Source: Cryobacterium sp. M96 (GTDB lineage: Bacteria > Actinomycetota > Actinomycetes > Actinomycetales > Microbacteriaceae). Taken from it: 64,000 nucleotides of DNA. Shown here piece by piece: positions 16,613 to 26,790 of this stretch. The stretch spans positions 1 to 64,000 of the forward strand of contig NZ_PJJS01000041.1 in assembly GCF_002929845.1 (NCBI RefSeq). Direction: 5' to 3'. The translations under genes and the position numbers were made by a program. Each line of letters starts with the position of its first letter. Positions within the stretch are counted from its first letter, which is position 1. The notes below the pieces were generated by a model, which was given only the letters and a program-made list of their open reading frames with translations, searched no databases and was not told where the DNA came from.

Positions 16613-17521
16613 TCAGACCAGGTTGTGGCGCACGTACGCCGGTTCGCGGAAGCCCAGGATCGCCTCGGTCATCCGCACGGCGTCGACCGCGGCGACGACG
16701 TTGTGCATCCGCACGATCCGGGCGCCCTGCAGGATGCTGTAGACGGCGGCGGCGAGCGATCCCGCGATCCGGTCGCCCCGCTCACGGTTCAGCGTCTCCC
16801 CGATGAAGTCCTTGTTCGAGACTGCGACCAGAGTGGGGTAGCCGAGGGCGGTGATCTCGCCGAGCCTCCGGGTCAGCTCGAGCGAGTGGTAGGTGTTCTT
16901 GTTCAGGTCGTGCCCGGGGTCGACGATGATGCGGGATGCCGGGACGCCGCGACTCCGGGCCAGCTCGATCCGTTCATCCAAGAAGGTTGCGACCTCGTGC
17001 ACCACGTCGCCGTAGGTGGGCCCCGGCCACGGTGTGCGCGGCGGCGCGAGGCTGTGGGTGATCACCAGCGTCGCGTCGCTGTCCGCGACGACGTCAGCCA
17101 TGGCCGGGTCGTGCACCCCGGTGGTGTCGTTGATCACGTGGGCGCCGGCGGCCAGGCTGGCGCGCGCCACGGCGGGATGAAAGGTGTCGACGGAGATGAC
17201 GACGCCCGAGCCGCGCAGGGCCTCGACCACCGGGACGACCCGGTCGATCTCCTCCTCGATCGGAATGGACGGGCCGGGCGCGAATCTCGCCCCGCCGATG
17301 TCGACCCAGTCGGCGCCGTCCAGGATGGCGCGCCGGGCGGCCGTGACGGCCTCGTCAAGAGCGAAGGTCGCCCCCTTGTCGTAGAAGGAATCCGGCGTGC
17401 GGTTGACGATGGCCATCACGGCCACCTCACGGGAAAAATCGAACAGTCTCTCCCCGATCAGTCGCCGTGGATGGATCAGGTCGGGCAGCGCCGGGCCAGG
17501 TCGAGTGGTCGCGTTGTCCAT
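16613..17521 (-). CDS. FolP2-like dihydropteroate synthase paralogue
   Basis: 302 residues, TIM-barrel DHPS family. The ATG at 17521 has AAGGA about 7 nt upstream. VMAIVNRTPDSFYDKGATF, DPGHDLNKNTYHSLEL and VSNKDFIGETL are the signatures of mycobacterial FolP2 (Rv1207), not of the canonical folate enzyme, and Rv1207 is reported to lack DHPS activity. It therefore probably does not make dihydropteroate. It sits 10 nt after the FAD oxidoreductase and directly before the Rv2671-like reductase. Confidence 0.85.
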   Translation of the reverse strand: MDNATTRPGPALPDLIHPRRLIGERLFDFSREVAVMAIVNRTPDSFYDKGATFALDEAVTAARRAILDGADWVDIGGARFAPGPSIPIEEEIDRVVPVVEALRGSGVVISVDTFHPAVARASLAAGAHVINDTTGVHDPAMADVVADSDATLVITHSLAPPRTPWPGPTYGDVVHEVATFLDERIELARSRGVPASRIIVDPGHDLNKNTYHSLELTRRLGEITALGYPTLVAVSNKDFIGETLNRERGDRIAGSLAAAVYSILQGARIVRMHNVVAAVDAVRMTEAILGFREPAYVRHNLV

Positions 17522-17531
17522 GTCAGGTCCT

Positions 17532-18776
17532 TCAGTCGGGTGCTCCGGCGAGAAGTTCGTCCAGTTCAATGCTCTCATCCGCAAGCCGGGTCGTGTCGAC
17601 CCGCACCTCCGTCCGGATGAAGCGCTGCACCGTCTCGTTGACGTCCCACACGTTGACGTTCATGCCGGCGACGACCCTGCCGTCCAACACCCAGAACGCA
17701 ATGAATTCCCGCCTCGCCGGGTCACCGCGAAACACGACCTCCGCATCCCGGGCAAGTGCGCCGTACCCCGAGTATTCCATCCCGAGGTCGAACTGGTCGG
17801 TGTAGAAGTACGGGATCGCGTCGTAGCTGACCGCCTGGTCAAGCATCGAGCGGCCGGCCGCGGCGCCGGCCCGCTCGGCGTTGTCCCAGTGCTCGACGCG
17901 CAGATGGTGCCGCAGCACGGGGTGGAAGACCGTGGCGACGTCACCCACCGCGTAGACGTCCGGGTCGATGGACCGGAACGCCGCGTCGACGACGATGCCG
18001 TCGTCGACGGCCAGGCCCGCGTCCCGGGCCAGGTCCGTGTTCGGCACCGCGCCGATGCCGATGACGACGACATCGGCCGAAACGACCTCGCCGCCGGGGA
18101 GTCCCACTCCGGTGACCCTCCCCTGCGTCCCGATCAGTCGGTCGGCCTGAGTTTCCATCCGCAGATCCACCCCGTTCACGCGGTGCAGCTCCGCGAACAC
18201 CGACCCGACCTCGTCGCCGATCACCGGGGCCAGCGGCACGCCGTCCCGCCCGAGCACCGTGACGGTGTTGCCGTAACCGCGGGCGGCCGCGGCGACTTCG
18301 AGACCGATCCAGCCGGCCCCGACGATCACGACCCGGCGGTTTCCCGGCTCCAGCTCGGCTCGGAGCGCCTGCGACTCGCCGACCGTGCGCAGATGGTACA
18401 CCCCGGCCAGGTCTGCGCCCGGGCCGGGAAAGCGCCGTGACGACGCCCCCGTCGCGAGGAGCAATCTGTCGTAGCGCACGGATTTGCCCTCCCGCAGGGT
18501 CAGCTCGTGAGTGTCGAGCGCCAGCCCGGTCACCCGGGCACCCAGCCGCACGTCGATGCCCCGCTCGTCGTACCACGGTGCCGGGTGCACGTCGATCGTG
18601 TCCCGGGCGGCCCGCCCGGCCAGGTAGTCCTTGGAGAGGGGCGGCCGCACGTAGGGGTACTCAGTCTCCCCGGCCAGCAACACGATGCTCCCGTCGAACC
18701 CCTCGGAACGGATGGCCTCGGCCGCTCTGGCCCCGGCCAAGCCGGCCCCCACAATCGCAAAAGTCGGAACAGTCAT
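17532..18776 (-). CDS. FAD-dependent oxidoreductase, ferredoxin/rubredoxin reductase type
   Basis: 414 residues. The FAD-binding GAGLAG lies near residue 10, the NAD(P)H-binding GAGWIGLEVAA near 150, and the second FAD contact YAVGDVA near 265; a C-terminal reductase-type domain follows. This layout fits the family passing electrons from NAD(P)H to ferredoxins or rubredoxins of oxygenase systems. GGGGAGA lies about 5 nt before the ATG. It is the first gene of a three-gene operon with folP2-like and RibD-like genes; its electron acceptor is not encoded here. Confidence 0.85.
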   Translation of the reverse strand: MTVPTFAIVGAGLAGARAAEAIRSEGFDGSIVLLAGETEYPYVRPPLSKDYLAGRAARDTIDVHPAPWYDERGIDVRLGARVTGLALDTHELTLREGKSVRYDRLLLATGASSRRFPGPGADLAGVYHLRTVGESQALRAELEPGNRRVVIVGAGWIGLEVAAAARGYGNTVTVLGRDGVPLAPVIGDEVGSVFAELHRVNGVDLRMETQADRLIGTQGRVTGVGLPGGEVVSADVVVIGIGAVPNTDLARDAGLAVDDGIVVDAAFRSIDPDVYAVGDVATVFHPVLRHHLRVEHWDNAERAGAAAGRSMLDQAVSYDAIPYFYTDQFDLGMEYSGYGALARDAEVVFRGDPARREFIAFWVLDGRVVAGMNVNVWDVNETVQRFIRTEVRVDTTRLADESIELDELLAGAPD

Positions 18777-18846
18777 TCTGGTCTCCCCACGCCGCGGCCG
18801 TCTGGTTTGATCACCAATCTACTCGCCAGCGCGCATACCGGGCATT

Positions 18847-18868
18847 TTCAGTGAACCTTCAGCTAACG
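18847..18868 (+). promoter_or_regulatory. Direct-repeat operator candidate upstream of the PhoP-like regulator
   Basis: Two 11-nt units, TTCAGTGAACC and TTCAGCTAACG, are identical at 8 of 11 positions and end 4 nt before the -10-like GATAAT. Mycobacterial PhoP binds TTCAGC-type direct repeats with this helical spacing, so this is a candidate autoregulation site. Confidence 0.5.
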
Positions 18869-18872
18869 CGCA

Positions 18873-18878
18873 GATAAT
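18873..18878 (+). promoter_or_regulatory. -10 box of a probable leaderless response-regulator transcript
   Basis: GATAAT ends 6 nt before the ATG at 18885; there is no Shine-Dalgarno sequence. The direct repeat at 18847-18868 would overlap the -35 region. Confidence 0.5.
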
Positions 18879-18884
18879 AAACTC

Positions 18885-19577
18885 ATGACTGACGGCCCAC
18901 GCATCCTTATTGTCGACGACGAACCCAATATCCGGGATCTCCTCACCACCAGCCTGCGTTTCGCCGGATTCGCCGTGCGAGCCGTCGGAAACGGCGCGCA
19001 GGCGATCTCCGCCGTCCTCGAGGAAGAACCCGACCTCATCATCCTTGACGTCATGCTGCCGGACATGAACGGTTTCGGAGTGACCAAGCGCCTGCGGTCC
19101 GCCGGCTACACGGCCCCGATCCTCTTCCTCACGGCGAAGGACGACACCGAAGACAAGATCACCGGCCTGACGGTCGGCGGCGACGACTACGTCACCAAGC
19201 CGTTCAGTCTCGACGAGATTGTGGCCCGGATCAAGGCCATCCTGCGCCGGACCATGCAGGCCGACGAAGACGCGATCATCCGCGCCGGCGAACTCACCAT
19301 GGACCAGGACACCCACGAGGTCCTGGTCGGCGACGCCCCCATCGAACTCAGTCCGACCGAGTTCAAGCTTCTGCGCTACCTCATGCTGAACCCGAATCGG
19401 GTCCTGTCGAAGGCTCAGATCCTGGACCATGTCTGGGAGTACGACTTCAACGGTGACGCCGGCATCGTCGAGTCCTACATTTCTTACCTCCGCCGCAAGG
19501 TGGACGCGCACTCGACCGAACCCCTCATCCAGACCAAGCGCGGCTTCGGCTACATGCTCAAGGCCGCCAAGGCGTAG
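18885..19577 (+). CDS. OmpR-family response regulator, PhoP(Mtb)-like
   Basis: 230 residues. The receiver domain has Asp11, Asp12, phospho-acceptor Asp55 and Lys105 (VTKPF). The winged-helix domain carries SPTEFKLLRYLML and DHVWEYDFNGDAGIVESYISYLRRKVD, strongly like M. tuberculosis PhoP. The sensor kinase follows 30 nt later. A direct repeat in front suggests autoregulation. The signal and regulon cannot be deduced, and the name phoP is withheld because this is a different system from the phosphate regulator RegX3 at 36507. Confidence 0.9.
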   Translation: MTDGPRILIVDDEPNIRDLLTTSLRFAGFAVRAVGNGAQAISAVLEEEPDLIILDVMLPDMNGFGVTKRLRSAGYTAPILFLTAKDDTEDKITGLTVGGDDYVTKPFSLDEIVARIKAILRRTMQADEDAIIRAGELTMDQDTHEVLVGDAPIELSPTEFKLLRYLMLNPNRVLSKAQILDHVWEYDFNGDAGIVESYISYLRRKVDAHSTEPLIQTKRGFGYMLKAAKA

Positions 19578-19593
19578 ACACAGGCTGCGCTCA

Positions 19594-19599
19594 TACACT
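19594..19599 (+). promoter_or_regulatory. -10 box of a probable leaderless kinase transcript
   Basis: TACACT ends 8 nt before the kinase ATG inside the 30-nt gap, with no ribosome-binding site, suggesting an additional internal promoter. Confidence 0.4.
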
Positions 19600-19607
19600 G
19601 GTTTCCT

Positions 19608-21323
19608 ATGCATCAGTCACTTATGGAGCGGTGGAGCCGCATTTCCCTGCGTTCCAAAATCACGGGTGTCACGGTCCTGATGCTGACGCTCGGCCTGCTC
19701 GTCTCCGGCATCGGCACGATGGCCATGCTTCGCCAATACGTGGTCCAGCAGGTCGATTCGCAGCTGCAGATCGACGCCCAGTCCGCCTCGAACAGCTATT
19801 CGGCGGCGGCTCTCGGCCAGGGCACTACAGCCGTGGTCTCTTCGGACTACTACGTCGCCCTGTATGACGAGCACGGCAGCCTCGAGGACCACACCTGGCG
19901 GGATGTCCCCCGCAGTGAGCTGCCGATCCTGACCGCACCGCTCGACCTGCAGACCGTGATGGAGCTCGACGGCAAGACGATGACTCTGGTGGACTCGGCA
20001 CACGACACCGAGTTCTTGGCGGTCGCCGTGCCGCTCGTGATCTCGCCTCAGGGAACCTTGGGCACGCTGGTCATGGCGGTCTCGTTGAGGCCGACCGAGA
20101 ACACCATGGCCACCTACCTCACCATTTTCTTGGGGTTCGGGCTCGGGGTCGTGCTGGTGGGCGCCCTGCTCACCCGGCTGCTGGTGACCACCACCTTTGC
20201 ACCGCTGCGAGAGGTGGAGCGCACGGCCGCGGCCATCGCCGATGGCGACTTCAGCCAGCGGCTCGGCGGCGCCACGCCCAACACCGAGGTCGGGCGCCTC
20301 AACCGATCGCTCAACACCATGCTGAGCCGCATCGACCGCCTGTTCAAGGACCGCGCCCGCACCATCGACCAGATGCGCCGCTTCGTCGGCGACGCCAGCC
20401 ACGAGTTGCGCACTCCCCTCGTCTCGGTGCGCGGCTACGCCGAGCTCTACCGAATGGGTGCCTTGCAGGCCCCGGAAGAAATCGCACTGGCCATGGAGCG
20501 CATTGAGAAAGAAGCGATCCGCATGGGCGGCCTCGTCGAAGACCTGCTCGAGCTGGCCCGGCTCGACGAGACAAAGCCGCTTGCCCTCGCGCCGGTCGAC
20601 CTGATGCCGCTCGCCCGTGACGCGGCCCTCGACGCCATGGCCTCCTCCCCCGGTCGCACCATCACCGTCGTCACGCCGATCCCCGCCGAGATCGAGGACA
20701 GCACCGAACGCCCCGCCATCGACCTCGCTCACTCAACGGGAGAAGTCCCCTCCGCTGCCGCACCAGGTTCGAAGCCCGACGAGCCGAACCAACCGGCGGG
20801 CGGATCCGTCTCTTTCGCCGGGGCAACCCTCGCGCGGCTGCGCACCCGCAAACCACGCAAAGCGGATGTTACGCCGCCGGCTCCGGAACAGACTCCGGTG
20901 ACCGAGCCCGGCACCGTGCAGGCCGTGGTGATGGCCGAGGAGAACAAGATCCGCCAGATCATCACGAACCTGATGGGCAACGCGCTACGCTTCAGCCCGA
21001 CGGACAGCCCGGTCGAGCTCGAGGTCGCAGTCGACCGCCGAAACCAGCGCGCCTCCATCGCCGTCATCGACCATGGTGAGGGTATCCCGCCGCAGATCAG
21101 GGAGAAGATCTTCCAGCGCTTCTGGCGTGCGGACACCTCCCGTGCACGGGAGACCGGCGGCAGCGGGCTCGGCCTGGCGATCGTCGCCTCGATCGTCGCC
21201 AGCCACAACGGCACCGTCCAGGTCGTGGACACCCCCGGCGGCGGCGCAACGTTCCGGGTCTGGTTCCCACTGGCCTGTTCTCCGAGCGCGCCCCAGCGCG
21301 TCGCCCCCGTCATCACGTCGTAG
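19608..21323 (+). CDS. Sensor histidine kinase, PhoR-like, with disordered insert
   Basis: 571 residues. TM1 about 19-40, extracytoplasmic sensor about 41-165, TM2 about 170-193, HAMP, dimerisation domain with His265 (DASHELRTP), and ATPase domain with NLMGNALRFSP, DHGEGIPP and GSGLGLAI. About 70 extra residues (365-438), rich in Pro, Ala and Glu with the basic patch RTRKPRK, are inserted at the entrance of the ATPase domain, just before the N box. It partners the regulator at 18885. Confidence 0.9.
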   Translation: MHQSLMERWSRISLRSKITGVTVLMLTLGLLVSGIGTMAMLRQYVVQQVDSQLQIDAQSASNSYSAAALGQGTTAVVSSDYYVALYDEHGSLEDHTWRDVPRSELPILTAPLDLQTVMELDGKTMTLVDSAHDTEFLAVAVPLVISPQGTLGTLVMAVSLRPTENTMATYLTIFLGFGLGVVLVGALLTRLLVTTTFAPLREVERTAAAIADGDFSQRLGGATPNTEVGRLNRSLNTMLSRIDRLFKDRARTIDQMRRFVGDASHELRTPLVSVRGYAELYRMGALQAPEEIALAMERIEKEAIRMGGLVEDLLELARLDETKPLALAPVDLMPLARDAALDAMASSPGRTITVVTPIPAEIEDSTERPAIDLAHSTGEVPSAAAPGSKPDEPNQPAGGSVSFAGATLARLRTRKPRKADVTPPAPEQTPVTEPGTVQAVVMAEENKIRQIITNLMGNALRFSPTDSPVELEVAVDRRNQRASIAVIDHGEGIPPQIREKIFQRFWRADTSRARETGGSGLGLAIVASIVASHNGTVQVVDTPGGGATFRVWFPLACSPSAPQRVAPVITS

Positions 21324-21465
21324 CGCGTGCCGCGGCGTCAAACCCCCGCGGTTCCTCCCCCGCGGTCCGGGAGGATGATTTGCCATGGCACAACGGCAGC
21401 CAACGGGAACGGCTGCAGGCGGCTCCGTAGTCTGATCGGTATCTTCCCCTGCCGAAAGGACCCCC

Positions 21466-21756
21466 ATGACCCGCTATCAGGTCGACAGCGAAGCAGTGCT
21501 CCACACCACCTCCGTGGCGCGCGCCACGATCGGGCGCATCCAGGGCGAGGTCGCCGGGCTCATCGCCCAGCTGACCGCGCTGGAGGGCTCGTGGACGGGC
21601 CAGGCCGCCACCGCGTTCCAGGCGGCGGTCTCGGACTGGCGTGCCACCCAACAGCAGGTGGCCCAGAGCGCGGAGGGATTGAATCTGGCCCTGAACCAAG
21701 CCGGCCAGCAGTACGCCGAGATCGAGCAGGCCAACGCGCGCCTCTTCCTGCGTTAG
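21466..21756 (+). CDS. WXG100-family protein, orphan
   Basis: 96 residues forming a helix-turn-helix pair with the WTG motif at 43-45 (SWTGQA), the length and pattern of ESAT-6-like type VII secretion substrates. No EccC ATPase, partner WXG100 gene or toxin is adjacent, so secretion would need a system encoded elsewhere. A group of 15-nt repeats and the groEL terminator follow. Confidence 0.85.
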   Translation: MTRYQVDSEAVLHTTSVARATIGRIQGEVAGLIAQLTALEGSWTGQAATAFQAAVSDWRATQQQVAQSAEGLNLALNQAGQQYAEIEQANARLFLR

Positions 21757-21778
21757 CCGCGACGGCCTGCGCATTGGC

Positions 21779-21838
21779 GACGCCTGTTTTGACGACATCT
21801 GTTTTGCCGACGCCTGTTTTAGCGAGGCCTGCATTAAC
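21779..21838 (+). repeat. Four 15-nt tandem repeats
   Basis: Units GACGCCTGTTTTGAC, GACATCTGTTTTGCC, GACGCCTGTTTTAGC and GAGGCCTGCATTAAC start at 21779, 21794, 21809 and 21824. Five codons per unit would read D-A-C-F-x, resembling pentapeptide repeats, but no start or domain context supports a gene. Confidence 0.7.
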
Positions 21839-21840
21839 GA

Positions 21841-21872
21841 CACAGGGCGCCTCCCGGCGGAGGCGCCCTGTG
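21841..21872. terminator. Bidirectional terminator between WXG100 and groEL
   Basis: A 13-bp perfect stem (CACAGGGCGCCTC / GAGGCGCCCTGTG) with a 6-nt loop lies between two convergent genes, 27 nt after the groEL stop codon. Confidence 0.85.
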
Positions 21873-21898
21873 TTGTGAAGCGGTGAAGCGGTGTGGAC

Positions 21899-23588
<1,690 letters not shown>

Positions 23589-23595
23589 AGTAGAT

Positions 23596-23622
23596 TCTGG
23601 CACTCTGGGGTCGAGAGTGCAA
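23596..23622 (-). promoter_or_regulatory. CIRCE operator 2 of groEL (degenerate)
   Basis: CTGGCACTC - 9 nt - GAGTGCAAG keeps the CIRCE core and spacing with mismatches in the outer bases. It lies 7 nt from the first copy; twin CIRCE elements would tighten heat-shock repression. Confidence 0.8.
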
Positions 23623-23649
23623 GTGAACGGCAAGGTGCCGCGGCCGCGG

Positions 23650-24729
23650 CTACGGCACCAGCACAACCGTGCCTCGGTCCGACGGCACCAGCTCGATCCA
23701 GGTGTTACCGGCGGCGAGACGAATCGTCACGCCGAAGTCATCGACGAGACGGATGGGGGCGGTCTGGTCGGCCTTGGACCAGACCGCATGCACGGACTTG
23801 CCGCCGGCCGACACCCAGGCTTCCCCCGAACCGATCATTGTCGTCGTGGGAACATCTCCGTAGGTGCCGTCGATCGCGACCCGCAGGACCAGGACGTTGG
23901 TCGCCCGCAGCTGCGCACCGGTGGCGTCGAGGTCAGGTGCGCCCTCCTGCGAGCGCAGGTAGGCAGCACCGGCCGCATCCCACGTCCAGCCGGGCCAACG
24001 GGCGGTGGAGAAGGTGGAGTTGATCGCCGCGACGGGCGCGCCGTCGACGGCCGCGGACGATCCCTGCACGGTCGCGGAGTAGGCAAATTGCTGGTTCGGC
24101 GGCGGCACGGTGGCGTTCCGCGCGACGAGCGCTGAGGCCTGGAGGATGACGTTGTGCGGGGCTTCCCGGTCATCCGAACGCGCGAAGAGGCCGGTGTCGT
24201 CGGTATCGAAAGCGGCGCTGACGACATCCGTCGCGTCCATCAGGTCGATGAATTTCTGTTGGCCGCCGGAATAAGCCGCGATTCCGCCGAAGGGCGCGAT
24301 GATGTCCGGGTCCATGGGTCGGATCGATCGCACCGGCCCGACGAGTTCAGGCACGTCGGAATGCCAGACCGCGACATAACGGGTCAGCCCGCCCTCGACC
24401 AGTTCTTCGAAGACGATGTCGGCGCGCTCGAGAGAGAGCTGCGGCCTGGCCGCTTCGTGGTTGTCGATCTTCACCGAGAGGGCAGGGTTCTGGAGGCTCC
24501 CGGCCGGCACACTCGTGCCACGCAATGGGGCGACCGCCGGGTCTGCGGCCGACTCGAAGGTGGAGTTCCAGGGCGTGCTGGTCGAGCTTGCCGGCGGCTT
24601 CGGCGCGTCACTGGCGCATGCGGAGACCAGCAGAAGGGGCGGCAGAAGGACGACCCCGAGCATCCGGATGGACCGGATTCTCGGTGCCGCACTTCGTCGC
24701 TGCGCTTGAACCACTATTTTCGTTGTCAC
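23650..24729 (-). CDS. DUF3048 lipoprotein (YerB-like)
   Basis: About 359 residues from GTG at 24729. A basic N-terminus, a hydrophobic stretch and the lipobox LVSAC (Cys38) mark an exported lipoprotein. The rest matches the N- and C-terminal DUF3048 domains (VKIDNHEAARPQ, VRSIRPMD, FDRRE-type segment SDDREAPHN). The family is of unknown function; in Bacillus YerB is a surface lipoprotein. The exact start is uncertain because no strong ribosome-binding site is seen. It lies 91 nt downstream of cspA on the same strand. Confidence 0.82.
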   Translation of the reverse strand: MTTKIVVQAQRRSAAPRIRSIRMLGVVLLPPLLLVSACASDAPKPPASSTSTPWNSTFESAADPAVAPLRGTSVPAGSLQNPALSVKIDNHEAARPQLSLERADIVFEELVEGGLTRYVAVWHSDVPELVGPVRSIRPMDPDIIAPFGGIAAYSGGQQKFIDLMDATDVVSAAFDTDDTGLFARSDDREAPHNVILQASALVARNATVPPPNQQFAYSATVQGSSAAVDGAPVAAINSTFSTARWPGWTWDAAGAAYLRSQEGAPDLDATGAQLRATNVLVLRVAIDGTYGDVPTTTMIGSGEAWVSAGGKSVHAVWSKADQTAPIRLVDDFGVTIRLAAGNTWIELVPSDRGTVVLVP

Positions 24730-24820
24730 GCCCCAAACCCTAACGCGGCTGCACTGCCGCGCACACATGCCTGGGAGCGACCCGACCCTGCGGTCGACCG
24801 CTGGAACATCCCCCGCTGGA

Positions 24821-25024
24821 TCAGATCGGACGAACCGCTTCTGCCTGGGGCCCCTTTGCCCCTGTACCCAGTTCGAAGATGACGTGCTGTCCCTCTTCCA
24901 GAACCTTGTAGCCGTGCATGTCGATGGCCGAGTAGTGGACGAAGACGTCCTGGCCACCTCCATCGACGGTGATGAAGCCGAAACCCTTTTCAGCGTTGAA
25001 CCATTTGACGGTTCCGTTCGCCAT
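24821..25024 (-). CDS. cspA: Major cold-shock protein CspA type
   Basis: 67 residues, a lone cold-shock domain with KGFGFITV and VFVHYSAI, typical of CspA RNA chaperones that melt mRNA structure at low temperature. AAGGAG lies 7 nt before the ATG. A leader of over 100 nt without coding potential precedes it, as usual for cold-induced csp mRNAs, but no structure was verified. Confidence 0.95.
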   Translation of the reverse strand: MANGTVKWFNAEKGFGFITVDGGGQDVFVHYSAIDMHGYKVLEEGQHVIFELGTGAKGPQAEAVRPI

Positions 25025-25236
25025 GTATAACTCCTTGTTGCTGTGAATTCGTCGACACGCGCCCGCTGGCCGTACCGGGCCTGGCGCAAGGATTGCGTCC
25101 ATTGCATTCGACCGATGGAATACGTCTCCTGCGAGAACGCCCGGACAAACAAAATGAGGGACCAACGCCCAATTTACGGAAGCTCCGGAAGAACGAAAGG
25201 GGGTTGACGCGCGAGCGCCGGACGTATAGGCGACGG

Positions 25237-25821
25237 CTATTCGGCCGGCTCGTAGTCGGCGCCGACAACAACGGTCAGGTCCGCTGCGGAATCGGCGAAA
25301 TCGCTTGAAAGCAGCACCTCCGAGCCGGGCAGTGACTCCGCGACTCCGCGGGCCGCTCCCTTCAGGGCCGCGTCGGCGTAGTAAACCGTCGTCGTCTGCA
25401 CATCCTCCGTGCTCGCGTTGTCCAGCTCTTCGATCGTCCAGCCCTCCGCCTCGAGGAGATCGCCAACGGACCGGGCGATCCCCTCGCCGGCGGTCCCGTT
25501 TAAAACGGTCACGGTCGAGTCAGGGTCCACGGTCGCGGCCGGCGTCGGCACCGGCGCCGGCGCCGGAGTGTCACTCGGAGTGGCGCTCGGCTCGGCCGTG
25601 CTGTCAGCAGTCGTCGCCGTGCCCGGCAACTCGAAGTTCAGGTTGTTGTTCAGGACGGCCAGGCCGACGACTCCGATTCCGACCAGCAGCACGGTTGCGC
25701 CAAGAGACCACCACACTGCGACCCAGCCGCGCCCTTTCTTGCCGGGCGCGCGGTGGGCCCCCACCCGCTCCAGGAAGTGCGGGAAGTGGTCGAAGCGGTC
25801 TTTAGCGTAGGAATTCGGCAT
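25237..25821 (-). CDS. LytR C-terminal-domain membrane protein
   Basis: 194 residues: a short cytoplasmic N-terminus, one transmembrane helix (about 32-57), a Thr/Pro/Ala-rich linker (66-97) and a C-terminal LytR_C domain ([22 protein letters not shown]... to VVGADY). The catalytic LytR-CpsA-Psr ligase domain is absent, so this is a stand-alone accessory domain facing the wall. Such proteins usually sit beside a DUF3263 gene, as here. Confidence 0.85.
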   Translation of the reverse strand: MPNSYAKDRFDHFPHFLERVGAHRAPGKKGRGWVAVWWSLGATVLLVGIGVVGLAVLNNNLNFELPGTATTADSTAEPSATPSDTPAPAPVPTPAATVDPDSTVTVLNGTAGEGIARSVGDLLEAEGWTIEELDNASTEDVQTTTVYYADAALKGAARGVAESLPGSEVLLSSDFADSAADLTVVVGADYEPAE

Positions 25822-25883
25822 CGTGAGGCTGGTCAGATCCTTTGTAGTGGTGATGAGACACGGGAAGGGTGCAGGTCAGGGAG

Positions 25884-26195
25884 TCAATCGGTGGACTGTA
25901 GCGACCGGCGGCCCCTTGCCTCCGACCGGGCGTCGCGCAGCCGCTGCAGGCGTTTCACCAGCATCGGGTCGTGGGCCAGGGCCAGCGGCGAGTCGATCAC
26001 AACCCCCAGTAGTTGATAGTACCGGGCGGCCGAGAGGCCGAACTCGGCCCGGATCGCCTGTTCCTTGGCGCCGGCATGCTTCCACCACTGCCGCTCGAAG
26101 GCGAGGATCAACCGGTCGCGCGCGGACAAGCCTGCCGGCGAGGAGGACTCCGAGGCAGGCTCCGCGGGAGTCGACGAGCCGGGAGCTCCGTCCAC
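25884..26195 (-). CDS. DUF3263 small protein
   Basis: 103 residues from GTG at 26195, with GGGAGG 6 nt upstream. The N-terminal 22 residues are Ser/Pro/Ala-rich. The core (LSARDRLILAFERQWWKHAGAKEQAIRAEFGLSAARYYQLL) looks like a helix-turn-helix and is the conserved DUF3263 region. It may bind DNA; the function is unknown. It lies upstream of the LytR_C gene on the same strand, 62 nt apart. Confidence 0.83.
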   Translation of the reverse strand: MDGAPGSSTPAEPASESSSPAGLSARDRLILAFERQWWKHAGAKEQAIRAEFGLSAARYYQLLGVVIDSPLALAHDPMLVKRLQRLRDARSEARGRRSLQSTD

Positions 26196-26385
26196 GTGCC
26201 ACCTCCCTCGATCTCTGCAATCCTAATTGTCGATGCCTGCGTACTCGCTGGGCCGTTGGCCGTGCTGTCCAAGGTGGAAAATCCTGCCGGGCTCCTGATC
26301 GAGGAATACCACCGCGGTCTGGCGAGTTTAGTGTTGATACGGACAGATTTCGGCCTCTCCGGGGTCGAGCAGGAAGGAACGGAAC

Positions 26386-26787
26386 ATGGACTACGAGGTC
26401 GAGAAGTCGGATGCGCAGTGGCGCGCGGAGCTGAGCCCCGAGCAGTACGCCGTACTGCGCGGCGCCGCCACCGAGCGGGCGTGGGCCGGCGAGCTCCTCG
26501 ATGAGGGCCGCTCCGGGATTTACACCTGCGGGGCTTGCAATGCCGAGCTGTTCAAAAGCGGCACGAAGTTCGACTCCGGTTGCGGCTGGCCGAGCTTCTA
26601 CGAATCGGTGCGTCCCGAGGCCGTTGAACTCCTCGAAGACCGCACCCTCGGGGTTGTGCGCACCGAGGTGCGCTGTGCTAAGTGCGGCTCTCACCTGGGC
26701 CACGTTTTCGACGACGGATTCGGAACGCCCACCGGCGACCGGTACTGCATGAACTCCATCTCGCTCAATTTCAAGCCGGTCGAGTAA
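26386..26787 (+). CDS. msrB: Peptide-methionine (R)-S-oxide reductase
   Basis: 133 residues, full-length MsrB. Two zinc-binding pairs (CGAC and CAKC), the substrate motif GCGWPSF, and catalytic Cys in RYCMNSISL near the C-terminus are all present. It repairs the R-epimer of methionine sulfoxide in proteins using thioredoxin. It is followed 3 nt later by a nitroreductase-fold gene, so the two are probably co-transcribed. Confidence 0.95.
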   Translation: MDYEVEKSDAQWRAELSPEQYAVLRGAATERAWAGELLDEGRSGIYTCGACNAELFKSGTKFDSGCGWPSFYESVRPEAVELLEDRTLGVVRTEVRCAKCGSHLGHVFDDGFGTPTGDRYCMNSISLNFKPVE

Positions 26788-26790
26788 GCG

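Noticed and set aside
24730-25152. An open frame joining the cspA region to the DUF3048 lipoprotein
   Set aside because: The extension overlaps cspA in another frame and lies before the lipoprotein signal sequence; it has no start support.
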